Shown here piece after piece: positions 32,425 to 39,788 of a stretch of 64,000 nt of DNA. The stretch comes from JBBSBL01 sp046330255 (GTDB lineage Bacteria > Actinomycetota > Thermoleophilia > Solirubrobacterales > Solirubrobacteraceae). Below the pieces are notes generated by a model. The model saw only the letters and a program-made list of their open reading frames with translations, made no database searches and was not told the origin of the DNA. The position numbers were made by a program, and so were the translations under genes. Location: NCBI GenBank assembly GCA_046330255.1, contig JAXLTC010000002.1, positions 744,001-808,000 of the forward strand. The letters run 5' to 3'. Each line of letters starts with the position of its first letter. Position 1 is the stretch's first letter.

Positions 32425-32829
32425 CTACGCCCCCCCCGGCGGGTCGGCCTCCCACTCGGCCTCGGCGCCGAGGCTCGCGCTCTTCAGCACCTTCAGCGAG
32501 AGCAGCGCGCACTTCATGCGCGTGGCCGAGATGTCGATGCCCAGCAGGTCGAGGACGAAGGAGCGGTCGAGCCGCATTACGTCGTCGACCTTCATCCCGA
32601 TGACCTCGTCGGCCGCCATCGACGCCGCCGCCTGGGAGATCGCGCAGCCCTGCCCGGAGAACGCGACGTCGGTCACCACGCCCTCGTCGTCGACCTCGAG
32701 CTGCACGGTCAGCTCGTCGCCGCAGAGCGGGTTGGTGTCGCGGAACTCGAGATCCGGCTCGGGCAGCGTCCCCCAGTGGTGGGGGCGCTTGTAGTGCTCG
32801 AGGATCTGCTCGCGGTAGAGGTCGTCCAC
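32425..32829 (-). CDS. sufU: SufU-type sulfur transfer / scaffold protein
   Basis: Protein of 134 residues in the IscU/SufU family. The three conserved cysteines lie in TNPLCGDELTV, SGQGCAISQAA and RMKCALLSLKVL. In Gram-positive bacteria SufU is a zinc protein that accepts persulfide sulfur from SufS. It follows sufS by 21 bases and starts at GTG 32829. The N-terminal DDLYREQILEHYKRPHHWG is typical. Confidence 0.92.
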   Translation of the reverse strand: MDDLYREQILEHYKRPHHWGTLPEPDLEFRDTNPLCGDELTVQLEVDDEGVVTDVAFSGQGCAISQAAASMAADEVIGMKVDDVMRLDRSFVLDLLGIDISATRMKCALLSLKVLKSASLGAEAEWEADPPGGA

Positions 32830-32850
32830 GAAGCCCAGCCTAGGACCCGC

Positions 32851-34104
32851 TCAGCCCAGCCGCAGCACGCGCCGCACCTCGGCCAGGCCGTCCACGAGCC
32901 GGTCGACGTCCTCGTGCGTGGTGTGAACGGCGAAGCTGGCGCGCGAGGTCGCCGCCACGCCCAGGCGGCGCATCAGCGGCTGCGCGCAGTGGTGCCCGGC
33001 GCGCACGCAGACCCCGCCGCGGGCGAGGATCTCCGCCACGTCGTGCGGGTGCGCGCCCTCGACGGCGAACGAGACCACGGCGCTGCGGCGGTCGAGATCT
33101 GCCGGCCCGAACACGCGCACGCCGTCCAGCGCGCCGAGCCGCTCGAGCGCATAGCCGGTCAGCTCGCGGCCGTGGGCGCGCACCTCCTCGAGGCCCAGGC
33201 CGGCGAGCCAGCGCATCGCGACGGCCAGCCCGGCCGCCTCGACGTAGGGCGAGGTGCCCGCCTCGAAGCGCCACGGCAGCTCGTTCCAGGTCGCGCCCTC
33301 GAAGTCGACCGTCTTGATCATGTCCCCGCCGCCGAGGAACGGCGGCATCCCCTCCAGCACGTCGCGCCCGGCGCAGAGCACGCCGACGCCGGTGGGCCCG
33401 TAGGTCTTGTGGCCGGTGAACACGTAGAAGTCCGCGCCCACGGCGCCCAGGTCGACCGGCATGTGCGGGACGGCCTGGCAGCCGTCGACGAGCGTCGCCG
33501 CGCCGGCGTCGCGCGCGCGGGCGACCATCTCGGCCACGGGGTTGATCGTGCCGAGCACGTTGGAGACGTGCGCGAGCGCCACGAGCTTCGGGCCGCGCGC
33601 GAGCAACTCGTCGAAGGCGTCCCCGTCGAGCGTGCCGTCCTCGAGCACCGGCGCGTAGGCAAGGACCGCCTCGCGACGGTCCGCGAGCATCTGCCAGGGC
33701 ACCACGTTGGAGTGGTGCTCCATCTGGGTGAGCACGATCAGGTCGCCGGGACCGACGTTCTCCTCGCCCCACGTGCGCGCGACGAGGTTGATCGCCTCGG
33801 TCGCGTTCTTGGTGAAGACCGTCGCCTTCGCGTCTGCGACGAGCATCCCGGCGATCTCCGCCCGGCCGTCCTCGAAGAGCGCCGTCGACTCCGCCGCCAG
33901 CGGGTAGACGCCGCGGTGGATGTTCGCGTTGTGGCGGGCGAGGTGGTCGGACAGCGCGTCGATCACGACGCGCGGCTTCTGCGCGGTCGCCGCGGCGTCC
34001 AGATAGGCGAACGGGCGCCCGCCCGGCCCTTCGCGCTCGAGGAACGGGAACTGCGCGGCGACGCCGGCGAGCGGCGTGGCGGAAGCGGCGGCGGAGGGCT
34101 CCAT
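32851..34104 (-). CDS. sufS: Cysteine desulfurase SufS
   Basis: PLP enzyme of 417 residues that takes sulfur from cysteine for Fe-S assembly. The PLP lysine is in FTGHKTYGPTGVG (about residue 230) and the persulfide cysteine in VRAGHHCAQPLMRRLG (about residue 365). QMEHHSNVVPW, DGCQAVPHMPVD and GGGDMIKTVDFEGATWNELPWRFEAGT are class II desulfurase blocks. Located between sufC and sufU on the same strand with short gaps, so one operon is likely. Confidence 0.95.
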   Translation of the reverse strand: MEPSAAASATPLAGVAAQFPFLEREGPGGRPFAYLDAAATAQKPRVVIDALSDHLARHNANIHRGVYPLAAESTALFEDGRAEIAGMLVADAKATVFTKNATEAINLVARTWGEENVGPGDLIVLTQMEHHSNVVPWQMLADRREAVLAYAPVLEDGTLDGDAFDELLARGPKLVALAHVSNVLGTINPVAEMVARARDAGAATLVDGCQAVPHMPVDLGAVGADFYVFTGHKTYGPTGVGVLCAGRDVLEGMPPFLGGGDMIKTVDFEGATWNELPWRFEAGTSPYVEAAGLAVAMRWLAGLGLEEVRAHGRELTGYALERLGALDGVRVFGPADLDRRSAVVSFAVEGAHPHDVAEILARGGVCVRAGHHCAQPLMRRLGVAATSRASFAVHTTHEDVDRLVDGLAEVRRVLRLG

Positions 34105-34123
34105 CCGAAGCGGCCCGCGGCCG

Positions 34124-34891
34124 TCAGGCCGCCGCGGCCTCCACCTCCTCGACGATCCAGCCGTAGCCCCTCTCCTCGAGCGCGGAGACCAGCTCCGGCC
34201 CGCCCTCCTTGACGATCCGGCCCTGGTAGAGGACGTGCACGTGGGTCGGCTCCACGAGGTGCAGGATGCGCTGGTAGTGGGTGATGATCAGCAGGCCCAT
34301 GTGCTCGCCGGCGACGGTGTTCACGCCGTTGGCCACGACACGCAGCGCGTCGATGTCGAGCCCCGAGTCGGTCTCGTCCAGGACCGCCACCTCGGGCCGC
34401 TGCAGCGCCAACTGGAGGATCTCCATGCGCTTCTTCTCGCCGCCCGAGAGACCGTCGTTCAGGTAGCGGGAGGAGAACTCCCTCGGGACGTCGGTGAGCT
34501 TCATCGCGGCCTCTACGGTCGCGCGGAAGTCCTTCAGCGAGACCGGCTCCTCGCCCGCCGCCTCGCGGTGGGCGTTCATCACCGAGCGCAGGTACTTCGT
34601 GACGGTGACGCCCGGGACCGCGACCGGGTACTGGAACGCCATGAAGAGCCCCATCCGCGCGCGCTCGTCGGGGTCGGACCCGGTGATGTCCTCGCCCTTG
34701 AACGTGATCGTGCCGTCGGTCACCTCGAGACCGGGGTGACCCATGATCGCGTTGGCGAGCGTCGACTTGCCGGACCCGTTGGGCCCCATCAGCGCGTGGA
34801 TCTCGCCCTTGCCGACGTCGAGGTCGACGCCGCGCAGGATATCCTTCTCGCCGGCGCGAACGTGGAGGTTGCGGATCTCGAGGTCGGGCAT
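34124..34891 (-). CDS. sufC: Fe-S cluster assembly ATPase SufC
   Basis: Soluble ABC ATPase of 255 residues that drives the SufBC2D scaffold. Walker A is GPNGSGKST, the signature LSGGEKKRMEILQLAL (the GGEKKR form is characteristic of SufC), Walker B VAVLDETDSGLDIDAL, and the H-loop ITHYQRIL. FMAFQYPVAVPGVTV is also SufC-specific. It lies 52 bases after the Rrf2 regulator gene and 19 bases ahead of sufS. An AGAGAAGAG purine stretch upstream may act as ribosome-binding site. Confidence 0.95.
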   Translation of the reverse strand: MPDLEIRNLHVRAGEKDILRGVDLDVGKGEIHALMGPNGSGKSTLANAIMGHPGLEVTDGTITFKGEDITGSDPDERARMGLFMAFQYPVAVPGVTVTKYLRSVMNAHREAAGEEPVSLKDFRATVEAAMKLTDVPREFSSRYLNDGLSGGEKKRMEILQLALQRPEVAVLDETDSGLDIDALRVVANGVNTVAGEHMGLLIITHYQRILHLVEPTHVHVLYQGRIVKEGGPELVSALEERGYGWIVEEVEAAAA

Positions 34892-34943
34892 CTGCGTTGC
34901 TCTTCTCTGTTGCGGTTTGCGGGACGGGCTGCTGCGGTGGGCG

Positions 34944-35456
34944 CTACGCGGCCGCGGCGGGCGCGGGTCCGGCCTCGGCGCGCTGCGACTCCGCCTCGGA
35001 GCGGTGCGACTCCGCCTCGGAGCGGTGCGAGAACTCGACGAGGTCGGCGAGCGTGGTCGTCTGCAGCGAGCGCACGATCCCGCCCTGCACGCGCGTCCAC
35101 AGCAGCTTGGTGGCGCATGTCTGGCCGTGGTCGCCGACGTGCGAGCAGACGATCCGCTCGGTGTCCTCGTGCACGAAGCACTCCATCGGCGCGATCGCGC
35201 CCTCGAGCGCCTGGACGACCTCGTCCATGGTGATCTCCCCGGCGGGACGGGCAAGCCAGTAGCCGCCGTGGGCGCCGCGCGCGCTCTGCACGAGACCGGC
35301 CTTGCGCAGCTTCGCGACGACCTGCTCCAGGTAGGCGAGCGGGAGCGACTCGGCGTCGGCGATCGCCTTCAGCGAGACCGGTTGCCCAGGCTCCTGGCGG
35401 CCGAGCTCGACCATCAGGCGCACCCCGTACTCCGCCTTGGAGGAGAAGATCGTCAC
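34944..35456 (-). CDS. Rrf2 family transcriptional regulator of the suf cluster
   Basis: Protein of 170 residues. The winged-helix domain begins TIFSSKAEYGVRLMVELG. Recognition region LAYLEQVVAKLRKAGLVQSARGAHGGYWLAR is typical of Rrf2/IscR/SufR. The cluster-ligating cysteines are in MECFVHEDTERIVCSHVGDHGQTCAT, three Cys in the usual spacing, so it probably senses Fe-S status. The C-terminal tail carries the direct repeat HRSEAES twice. GTG 35456 follows TAGGAT by 7 bases. As first gene of the suf cluster it is probably its SufR-like repressor. Confidence 0.88.
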   Translation of the reverse strand: MTIFSSKAEYGVRLMVELGRQEPGQPVSLKAIADAESLPLAYLEQVVAKLRKAGLVQSARGAHGGYWLARPAGEITMDEVVQALEGAIAPMECFVHEDTERIVCSHVGDHGQTCATKLLWTRVQGGIVRSLQTTTLADLVEFSHRSEAESHRSEAESQRAEAGPAPAAAA

Positions 35457-35463
35457 CGGCGAA

Positions 35464-35469
35464 ATCCTA
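35464..35469 (-). promoter_or_regulatory. Leaderless -10 element of the suf cluster regulator (TAGGAT)
   Basis: Seven bases before GTG 35456. A weak inverted repeat, CGACC-CTGAT-GGTAG, overlaps its upstream edge and could be an Rrf2 operator (low certainty). Confidence 0.5.
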
Positions 35470-35515
35470 CCATCAGGGTCGGCAATCATCGGCGCGCGAC
35501 AGGTCGCGCGGCGAC

Positions 35516-35521
35516 TAGGAT
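35516..35521 (+). promoter_or_regulatory. -10 element (TAGGAT) of the acid phosphatase, leadered
   Basis: TAGGAT followed by a roughly 30-base leader with AGGAG (35544-35548) 8 bases before ATG 35557. Divergent from the suf promoter, 47 bases away. Confidence 0.45.
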
Positions 35522-35556
35522 CGGCCGGCCCGCAAGCCCCTCCAGGAGCCCAGCCG

Positions 35557-36210
35557 ATGCCCGCCCGCCGCCTCGCCGCCGCCCTCGCCGCAATGCTCGC
35601 CGCAGCCTCCCTCGGGACCGCCGCGGCCGGCGCCGCCAACGGCGTCCTGCCCGCGGCCGGCGTGATCGCCTACAAGGACTCGGGCCGCTGGGATCGCGAG
35701 ATCGCGCGCCAGGACGCCCGCGCCCGGGCGTACATCGCGCGCCGCGTGGAGAGCGCCCGTCGCCCCTCGAAGCTCGCGCTGGTGCTCGACATCGACGACA
35801 CCTCGCTCTCGACCTATGCCTGCCAGAAGCCCATGTTCACGGGTGCGCGGCTCGCGAGGTGCGTGCTGGGCGGCAGGCTGCCGGCGATCCGCCCGACACT
35901 GGCGCTCTATCGCTACGCGCGCGCGAAGGGCGTGACCGTCGCGTTCGTGACCGGCCGCCCCGAGGTGATCCGGGCGCTGACGATTGCGAACCTCCGGCGC
36001 GCCGGCTACACGGGCCGCTACACCCTCGTGCTCAAGCCCGATGCCTACCGGCGGCTGACGCTCGTGCCGTTCAAGTCGGCGGCGCGGCGCGCGCTCGAGC
36101 GCCGCGGACTGGACGTCGTCGCCAACGTCGGCGACCAGCGCAGCGACCTCGCGGGCGGCTACGCGGACCGCGCCTACAAGCTGCCCAACCCCATGTACTT
36201 CACGCCGTGA
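35557..36210 (+). CDS. Secreted HAD-superfamily acid phosphatase
   Basis: Protein of 217 residues with a Sec signal (LAAALAAMLAAASLGTAAAGA). The HAD motif I LVLDIDDTSLST (about residues 71-82) holds the nucleophile Asp, motif II is VAFVTGRPEV, and NVGDQRSDLAGG is the motif IV metal site. This matches the plant/bacterial class B (PF03767) acid phosphatases that release phosphate from organic monoesters outside the cell. Chosen ATG 35557 has AGGAG at 8 bases. It lies 13 bases ahead of the RNase D gene. Confidence 0.86.
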   Translation: MPARRLAAALAAMLAAASLGTAAAGAANGVLPAAGVIAYKDSGRWDREIARQDARARAYIARRVESARRPSKLALVLDIDDTSLSTYACQKPMFTGARLARCVLGGRLPAIRPTLALYRYARAKGVTVAFVTGRPEVIRALTIANLRRAGYTGRYTLVLKPDAYRRLTLVPFKSAARRALERRGLDVVANVGDQRSDLAGGYADRAYKLPNPMYFTP

Positions 36211-36223
36211 GCGCCCCGGGGAC

Positions 36224-37399
36224 GTGACGCCGCTCGCGTCCTCCGCCGACCTCGCCACGCTCGCCGAGCGCGCGGGCCGCGCCGGCCGGCTGGGCATCGA
36301 CACGGAGTTCATGAGCGAGGGCCGCTACCGGCCGCTGCTCTGCCTGGTGCAGGTCGTCGCGCCTGACGGGGAGTCGGGCGACATCGCGCTCGCCGACCCG
36401 CTCGTGGCCGATGCGCCGGACTTCGCCCCGCTGGCGCGCGCCCTCGCCGACCCCTCGGTGGAGGTGGTGGTGCATGCGGGACGCCAGGACGTCGCGATCC
36501 TCCGCCGCGAGTGGGACACCGAGGTCACGGCGCTGTTCGACACTCAGGTCGCCGCGGGCTTCGCCGGGTTCGCCGCGCAGGCCGGCTACGGGAGCCTGCT
36601 GTCGGGCGCGCTGCGGCTGACGGTCCCGAAGACCGCGAGCTACACGCGCTGGGACGCGCGGCCGCTCACCGAGGAGCAGCTCTCCTACGCACGGGGCGAC
36701 GTCGAGCACCTGCTGCAGCTGCGCGACGAGCTGGCCCGGCGCCTGACGCGCGCCGGCCGCCTCGATTGGGCGCTCGAGGAGTGTCGCGCGCTGGCCGTGA
36801 GCTCGGATGTCCGCGACCCCCTCGAGTGCTGGCGCAGGTTGCCGAAGGTCACGTCGCTCTCCGCCCGCCAGCGCGCCGTCGCCCGTGAGCTCGCGGCCTG
36901 GCGCGAGCGGACCGCCGAGGAGCAGGACAAGCCGGTCGGGTCGATCGTCCAGGACGCGGCGTTGGTGGAGATCGCGCGCCGCCAGCCGCGCGACCCCGGG
37001 GCGCTGGGCGACATTCGCGGCGTCCACCAGGGAATCGTGCGCCGCCGCGGCAAGGAGATCGCAGCCGCCGTCGAGCGCGGCCGCGTCGCGGAGCCGATTC
37101 CGGGCGAGCGCGGTCAGGGGCGGGGCGACCCGCGCGACGCGCCGCTGGTGTCCCTCTCCGACGCGTTCGTCCGCACGCGGGCGCTCGACTCCGGGCTCGC
37201 GTCCGAGCTGGTCGCCACCCGCGCGGACCTCGCGCGGATCGTCGCGGCCGTGCGTCTGCGCGAGCCCGAGCCGGATGTCCGCACGCTGCGGGGCTGGCGC
37301 CGCGAGCTGGCGGGCGAGGATCTGCTCGGGCTGCTGCGTGGACGCCGGGCGCTGAGCGTCGGCGAGGGCGGGACGGTCGTGGACGCGCCGACGGGTTGA
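36224..37399 (+). CDS. rnd: Ribonuclease D
   Basis: 3'-5' exoribonuclease of 391 residues for tRNA and structured RNA trimming. The DEDDy acidic residues are in LGIDTEFMSEGRY, HAGRQDVAILRREW and YARGDVEHLLQLRDEL. SARQRAVARELAAWRERTAEEQDKP opens the HRDC domain (about residues 210-290). A second HRDC-like tail follows. The GTG start at 36224 lies 13 bases after the phosphatase stop and is probably read from the same transcript. Confidence 0.9.
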   Translation: MTPLASSADLATLAERAGRAGRLGIDTEFMSEGRYRPLLCLVQVVAPDGESGDIALADPLVADAPDFAPLARALADPSVEVVVHAGRQDVAILRREWDTEVTALFDTQVAAGFAGFAAQAGYGSLLSGALRLTVPKTASYTRWDARPLTEEQLSYARGDVEHLLQLRDELARRLTRAGRLDWALEECRALAVSSDVRDPLECWRRLPKVTSLSARQRAVARELAAWRERTAEEQDKPVGSIVQDAALVEIARRQPRDPGALGDIRGVHQGIVRRRGKEIAAAVERGRVAEPIPGERGQGRGDPRDAPLVSLSDAFVRTRALDSGLASELVATRADLARIVAAVRLREPEPDVRTLRGWRRELAGEDLLGLLRGRRALSVGEGGTVVDAPTG

Positions 37400-37438
37400 G
37401 GGACGAGCGCGACTCGGGCGGCGCGCTGCCGCTCGAGC

Positions 37439-37588
37439 GTCGCAAACGGCGACAACGAGGGAGGGCGTTCGGCCTCCGGGGCCTCAGGCGCTCGACCGAT
37501 CCCGGGTAGTGGTCGCAGGACGACCAAAGGCACAGGATCAATTGAGCCGCGGGCGCTCGGAGCGGCCGCCGCGACCACGCGTGGTCGC
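37439..37588 (+). repeat. Degenerate copy of the dispersed repeat, with an 18-bp perfect palindrome
   Basis: The first part of the gap 37400-37909 carries the arm variant CGCAAACGGCGACAACGAGG (37441-37460). A GATCAATTGAGCC stretch comparable to the core of hairpin B follows, then the palindrome GCGACCACGCGTGGTCGC (37571-37588). No inverted arm is recognisable. From 37589 to 37728 nothing else is seen. Confidence 0.5.
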
Positions 37589-37728
37589 CCCTCAATGCGC
37601 CGTTGGCCGGGCGTCCGGCCCACCGCGGAGCCCGCCCAGGACACCCTGCACCATCGCTTGCACCCGCCCTACCCGCAAGATCCCTTGCAAACGGGCCTCT
37701 TTCCGGAGCGCCGTGGCCGCAACCCTGC

Positions 37729-37734
37729 TACGGT
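37729..37734 (+). promoter_or_regulatory. Putative -10 element (TACGGT) of the riboswitch transcript
   Basis: TACGGT hexamer directly upstream of the riboswitch aptamer. No clear -35 hexamer. Confidence 0.45.
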
Positions 37735-37739
37735 CGCCC

Positions 37740-37888
37740 GCGACATCGAGAGCCGAGTCGCCGCGTCCCAGGGCGTGGCGAGCGGGGGAACCATTGCGGC
37801 CAAGACGGCCGCGGGGGCGAATCGCCGGGACTCCGGCGTAGCGCGAGAAGGCGCGAGCCCGTCAGCTCACCTCGCAGGCTCAGGATCG
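37740..37888 (+). ncRNA. Cyclic-di-AMP riboswitch (ydaO/yuaA type)
   Basis: The leader of the peptidoglycan hydrolase gene has the hallmark segments of this aptamer in the right order: GGGGGAACCA (37784-37793), GGGGCGAATCGCC (about 37814-37826), and CCCGTCAGCTCACCTCGCAGG (first base 37858). The outer helix can pair GAGAGCC near 37748 with GGCTC near 37877. In actinobacteria this class turns off cell-wall hydrolase genes when c-di-AMP is high, and the next gene is such an enzyme. About 20 bases separate the aptamer from the start codon. Confidence 0.87.
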
Positions 37889-37909
37889 ACAACCGAGGTG
37901 GTGCCACCG

Positions 37910-39070
37910 ATGGCGGAAGCGCTTCGTGACCTGGCAACCGAAGATCACTGGGCACGCTCCCTGGAGCGCTCGCTCGTGCGCCGCGGCAGCCTGCGCCGCG
38001 CCGAGCTCGCCTACCTGAACGCGGGCGGCGGTCGCGACCTCGCCGCGCCCGACACCTGGGTGCGCTCCCTGAACCGCTCGCTGCGCCGTCGCGCGGCCGC
38101 CAAGCACCGCTGGTCGCTCGACCTCCCCTCCCCCAAGGGCCTCTCGCTCGCCGCGCTGCTCGCGACCACCGCCGTGCCCGCAGCGGGCGCGCTGGGAACC
38201 GCCGCCCCCGCCGCGGCCGCGACCGGGCACCGGATGAAGGCGCTCAAGCACCGCAGCCGGGGCAAGGCCGTGGCGCGCGTCCAGCGCGCGCTCGGGCTGG
38301 CCGACGACGGGGTCTTCGGCCGCAAGACGCTGCGCGCCGTGAAGCGCTACCAGCGCCGCCACGGCCTCACGGTCGACGGCGTCGTCGGGCCGGGGACCTG
38401 GTCCTCGCTCGGCCTCGGCGCCTGGCCGCGCGCCGCCGGCAAGCGGGCGCACCACCGCGCCCGCCACCGGTCGCACGCGACAACGCGGGGCGGACGGGTC
38501 GCGCGCCTGCAGCGCGCGCTCGGGCTGCCGGACGACGGCGTGTTCGGGCCGCGGACCAAGCGCGCGGTGCGCCGCTTCCAGCGTCGCCACGGCATGACGG
38601 TCGACGGCGTGGTGGGCCCCGCAACGTGGCGGGCGCTCGGTCTCGGCGGCTTCTCCGGCAACGCGCTCAAGGCACGCGGCGGGGGCGGCGGGGGCGGGTC
38701 CACGCGCGGCGGGATGCCGGGCTCGGTGCGGCGGATGATCGCCGCCGCGAACCGCATCGCCACGAGGCCGTACGTCTACGGCGGCGGGCACGGATCGTTC
38801 GCCTCGTCCGGCTACGACTGCTCCGGCTCGGTGTCCTACGTGCTGCACGGCGGCGGCAAGCTGCGGGTGCCGCGGACCTCGGGCGGGTTCGAGGACTACG
38901 GGCGCTCCGGCCCCGGCCGCTGGGTGACGATCTACGCCAACGGAGGCCACGCGTTCATGACGATCGCCGGTCGCCGCTACGACACGAGCGGGATGGACGA
39001 CGGCACCCGCTGGGACCGCCGGTCGCGGTCGAGCTCGGGCTACGTGGTGCGCCACCCGTCGGGGCTGTAG
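37910..39070 (+). CDS. Peptidoglycan-binding NlpC/P60-type cell wall hydrolase
   Basis: Protein of 386 residues. An internal hydrophobic segment (LSLAALLATTAVPAAGALGTAA, about 80-103) serves as a late export signal. Two peptidoglycan-binding_1 repeats follow (about 112-165 and 190-245; VARVQRALGLADDGVFG and VARLQRALGLPDDGVFG). A glycine linker leads to a C-terminal hydrolase with the active Cys in YDCSGSVSYVLHGGG and a His in NGGHAFMTI. ATG 37910 has GAGGTG 9 bases upstream. Under control of the c-di-AMP riboswitch, linking wall turnover to osmotic and second-messenger status. Confidence 0.9.
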   Translation: MAEALRDLATEDHWARSLERSLVRRGSLRRAELAYLNAGGGRDLAAPDTWVRSLNRSLRRRAAAKHRWSLDLPSPKGLSLAALLATTAVPAAGALGTAAPAAAATGHRMKALKHRSRGKAVARVQRALGLADDGVFGRKTLRAVKRYQRRHGLTVDGVVGPGTWSSLGLGAWPRAAGKRAHHRARHRSHATTRGGRVARLQRALGLPDDGVFGPRTKRAVRRFQRRHGMTVDGVVGPATWRALGLGGFSGNALKARGGGGGGGSTRGGMPGSVRRMIAAANRIATRPYVYGGGHGSFASSGYDCSGSVSYVLHGGGKLRVPRTSGGFEDYGRSGPGRWVTIYANGGHAFMTIAGRRYDTSGMDDGTRWDRRSRSSSGYVVRHPSGL

Positions 39071-39080
39071 CGCCGGTTGT

Positions 39081-39098
39081 GCGCGGCGTTCGCCGCGC
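39081..39098 (+). terminator. GCGCGGCG stem-loop after the cell wall hydrolase
   Basis: A perfect 8-bp stem (GCGCGGCG/CGCCGCGC) with a TT loop, starting 11 bases after the stop codon. No U-tract. Confidence 0.5.
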
Positions 39099-39114
39099 GT
39101 AACGAGTAGGGCGC

Positions 39115-39120
39115 TACGCT
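39115..39120 (+). promoter_or_regulatory. Leaderless -10 element of msrB (TACGCT)
   Basis: Seven bases before ATG 39128; no Shine-Dalgarno site between. Confidence 0.5.
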
Positions 39121-39127
39121 CGACTGC

Positions 39128-39583
39128 ATGGCCATGAGGAACACCAAGACGGACGCCGAGTGGCGCGCCGAGCTGACGCCGGAGCAGTACGAGATCCTAC
39201 GCCGCAAGGGGACCGAGGCGCCCTGGAGCGGCGAGCACAACCACACGAAGGCCGAAGGCAGCTTCCGCTGCGCCGGCTGCGGGCAGGAGCTCTTCTCCTC
39301 GCAGGAGAAGTTCGAGTCCGGCTCGGGCTGGCCGAGCTTCACCGCCCCCGCGGACGCCGCCGCCGTCGACACCGAGACCGACCGCAGCCACTTCATGACC
39401 CGCACCGAGGTGCTGTGCTCCGCCTGCGGAGGCCACCTCGGCCACGTGTTCGACGACGGCCCCGGCCCGGCCGGGCAGCGCTACTGCATCAACTCGTGCG
39501 CGCTGAGCTTCGAGCCCGCCGAAGCCGAGCGCGCGGGGGCGGGCGGCGCGCGCGGCGACGCCGCGCCCGGCGACGAGGGTTGA
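39128..39583 (+). CDS. msrB: Peptide-methionine (R)-S-oxide reductase
   Basis: Repair enzyme of 151 residues that reduces the R-sulfoxide of methionine. The zinc-binding cysteine pairs are in CAGCGQELF and CSACGGHLGH. The substrate block is SGSGWPSFTAP, and the catalytic Cys is in QRYCINSCALSFEP. The extra Cys after INS replaces the usual Ala. The tail is rich in Ala, Gly and Glu and probably disordered. The start is leaderless by position. No msrA is adjacent. Confidence 0.94.
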   Translation: MAMRNTKTDAEWRAELTPEQYEILRRKGTEAPWSGEHNHTKAEGSFRCAGCGQELFSSQEKFESGSGWPSFTAPADAAAVDTETDRSHFMTRTEVLCSACGGHLGHVFDDGPGPAGQRYCINSCALSFEPAEAERAGAGGARGDAAPGDEG

Positions 39584-39613
39584 GGCGACCGCGCCGCCGT
39601 CGGGCCCCGCTGG

Positions 39614-39728
39614 TCGTGGCGAACGGCCGCAACGAAGGAGCCCGGCTCCGGCGGACGGGCATCTGCGGCGGTGTCACGAGATTCCATGCTCCTGCCCTGG
39701 GGGTCGTATGTGCCCCCTACCCAGGAGC
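39614..39728 (+). repeat. Dispersed intergenic repeat, element 4 (arm - hairpin A)
   Basis: Arm core GGCGAACGGCCGCAACGAAG (39618-39637). Hairpin A at 39688-39728: GCTCCTG pairs with CAGGAGC, GGGGG with CCCCC, loop TCGTATGTG. The inverted arm is missing. It lies between two genes on the same strand. Confidence 0.75.
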
Positions 39729-39772
39729 GTGGACCCGGTGTGAGCGTTCAGCCGGCCCCCAAGCCGCCCCGC

Positions 39773-39778
39773 TAGTCT
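39773..39778 (+). promoter_or_regulatory. Putative -10 element of the M3 peptidase (TAGTCT)
   Basis: Ten bases before ATG 39789, no Shine-Dalgarno site. Confidence 0.4.
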
Positions 39779-39788
39779 CGGGCGCCGC

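Noticed and set aside
37595..37909. N-terminal extension of the cell wall hydrolase frame back to 37595
   Set aside because: The extension covers the riboswitch aptamer and has no domain; ATG 37910 with GAGGTG fits better.
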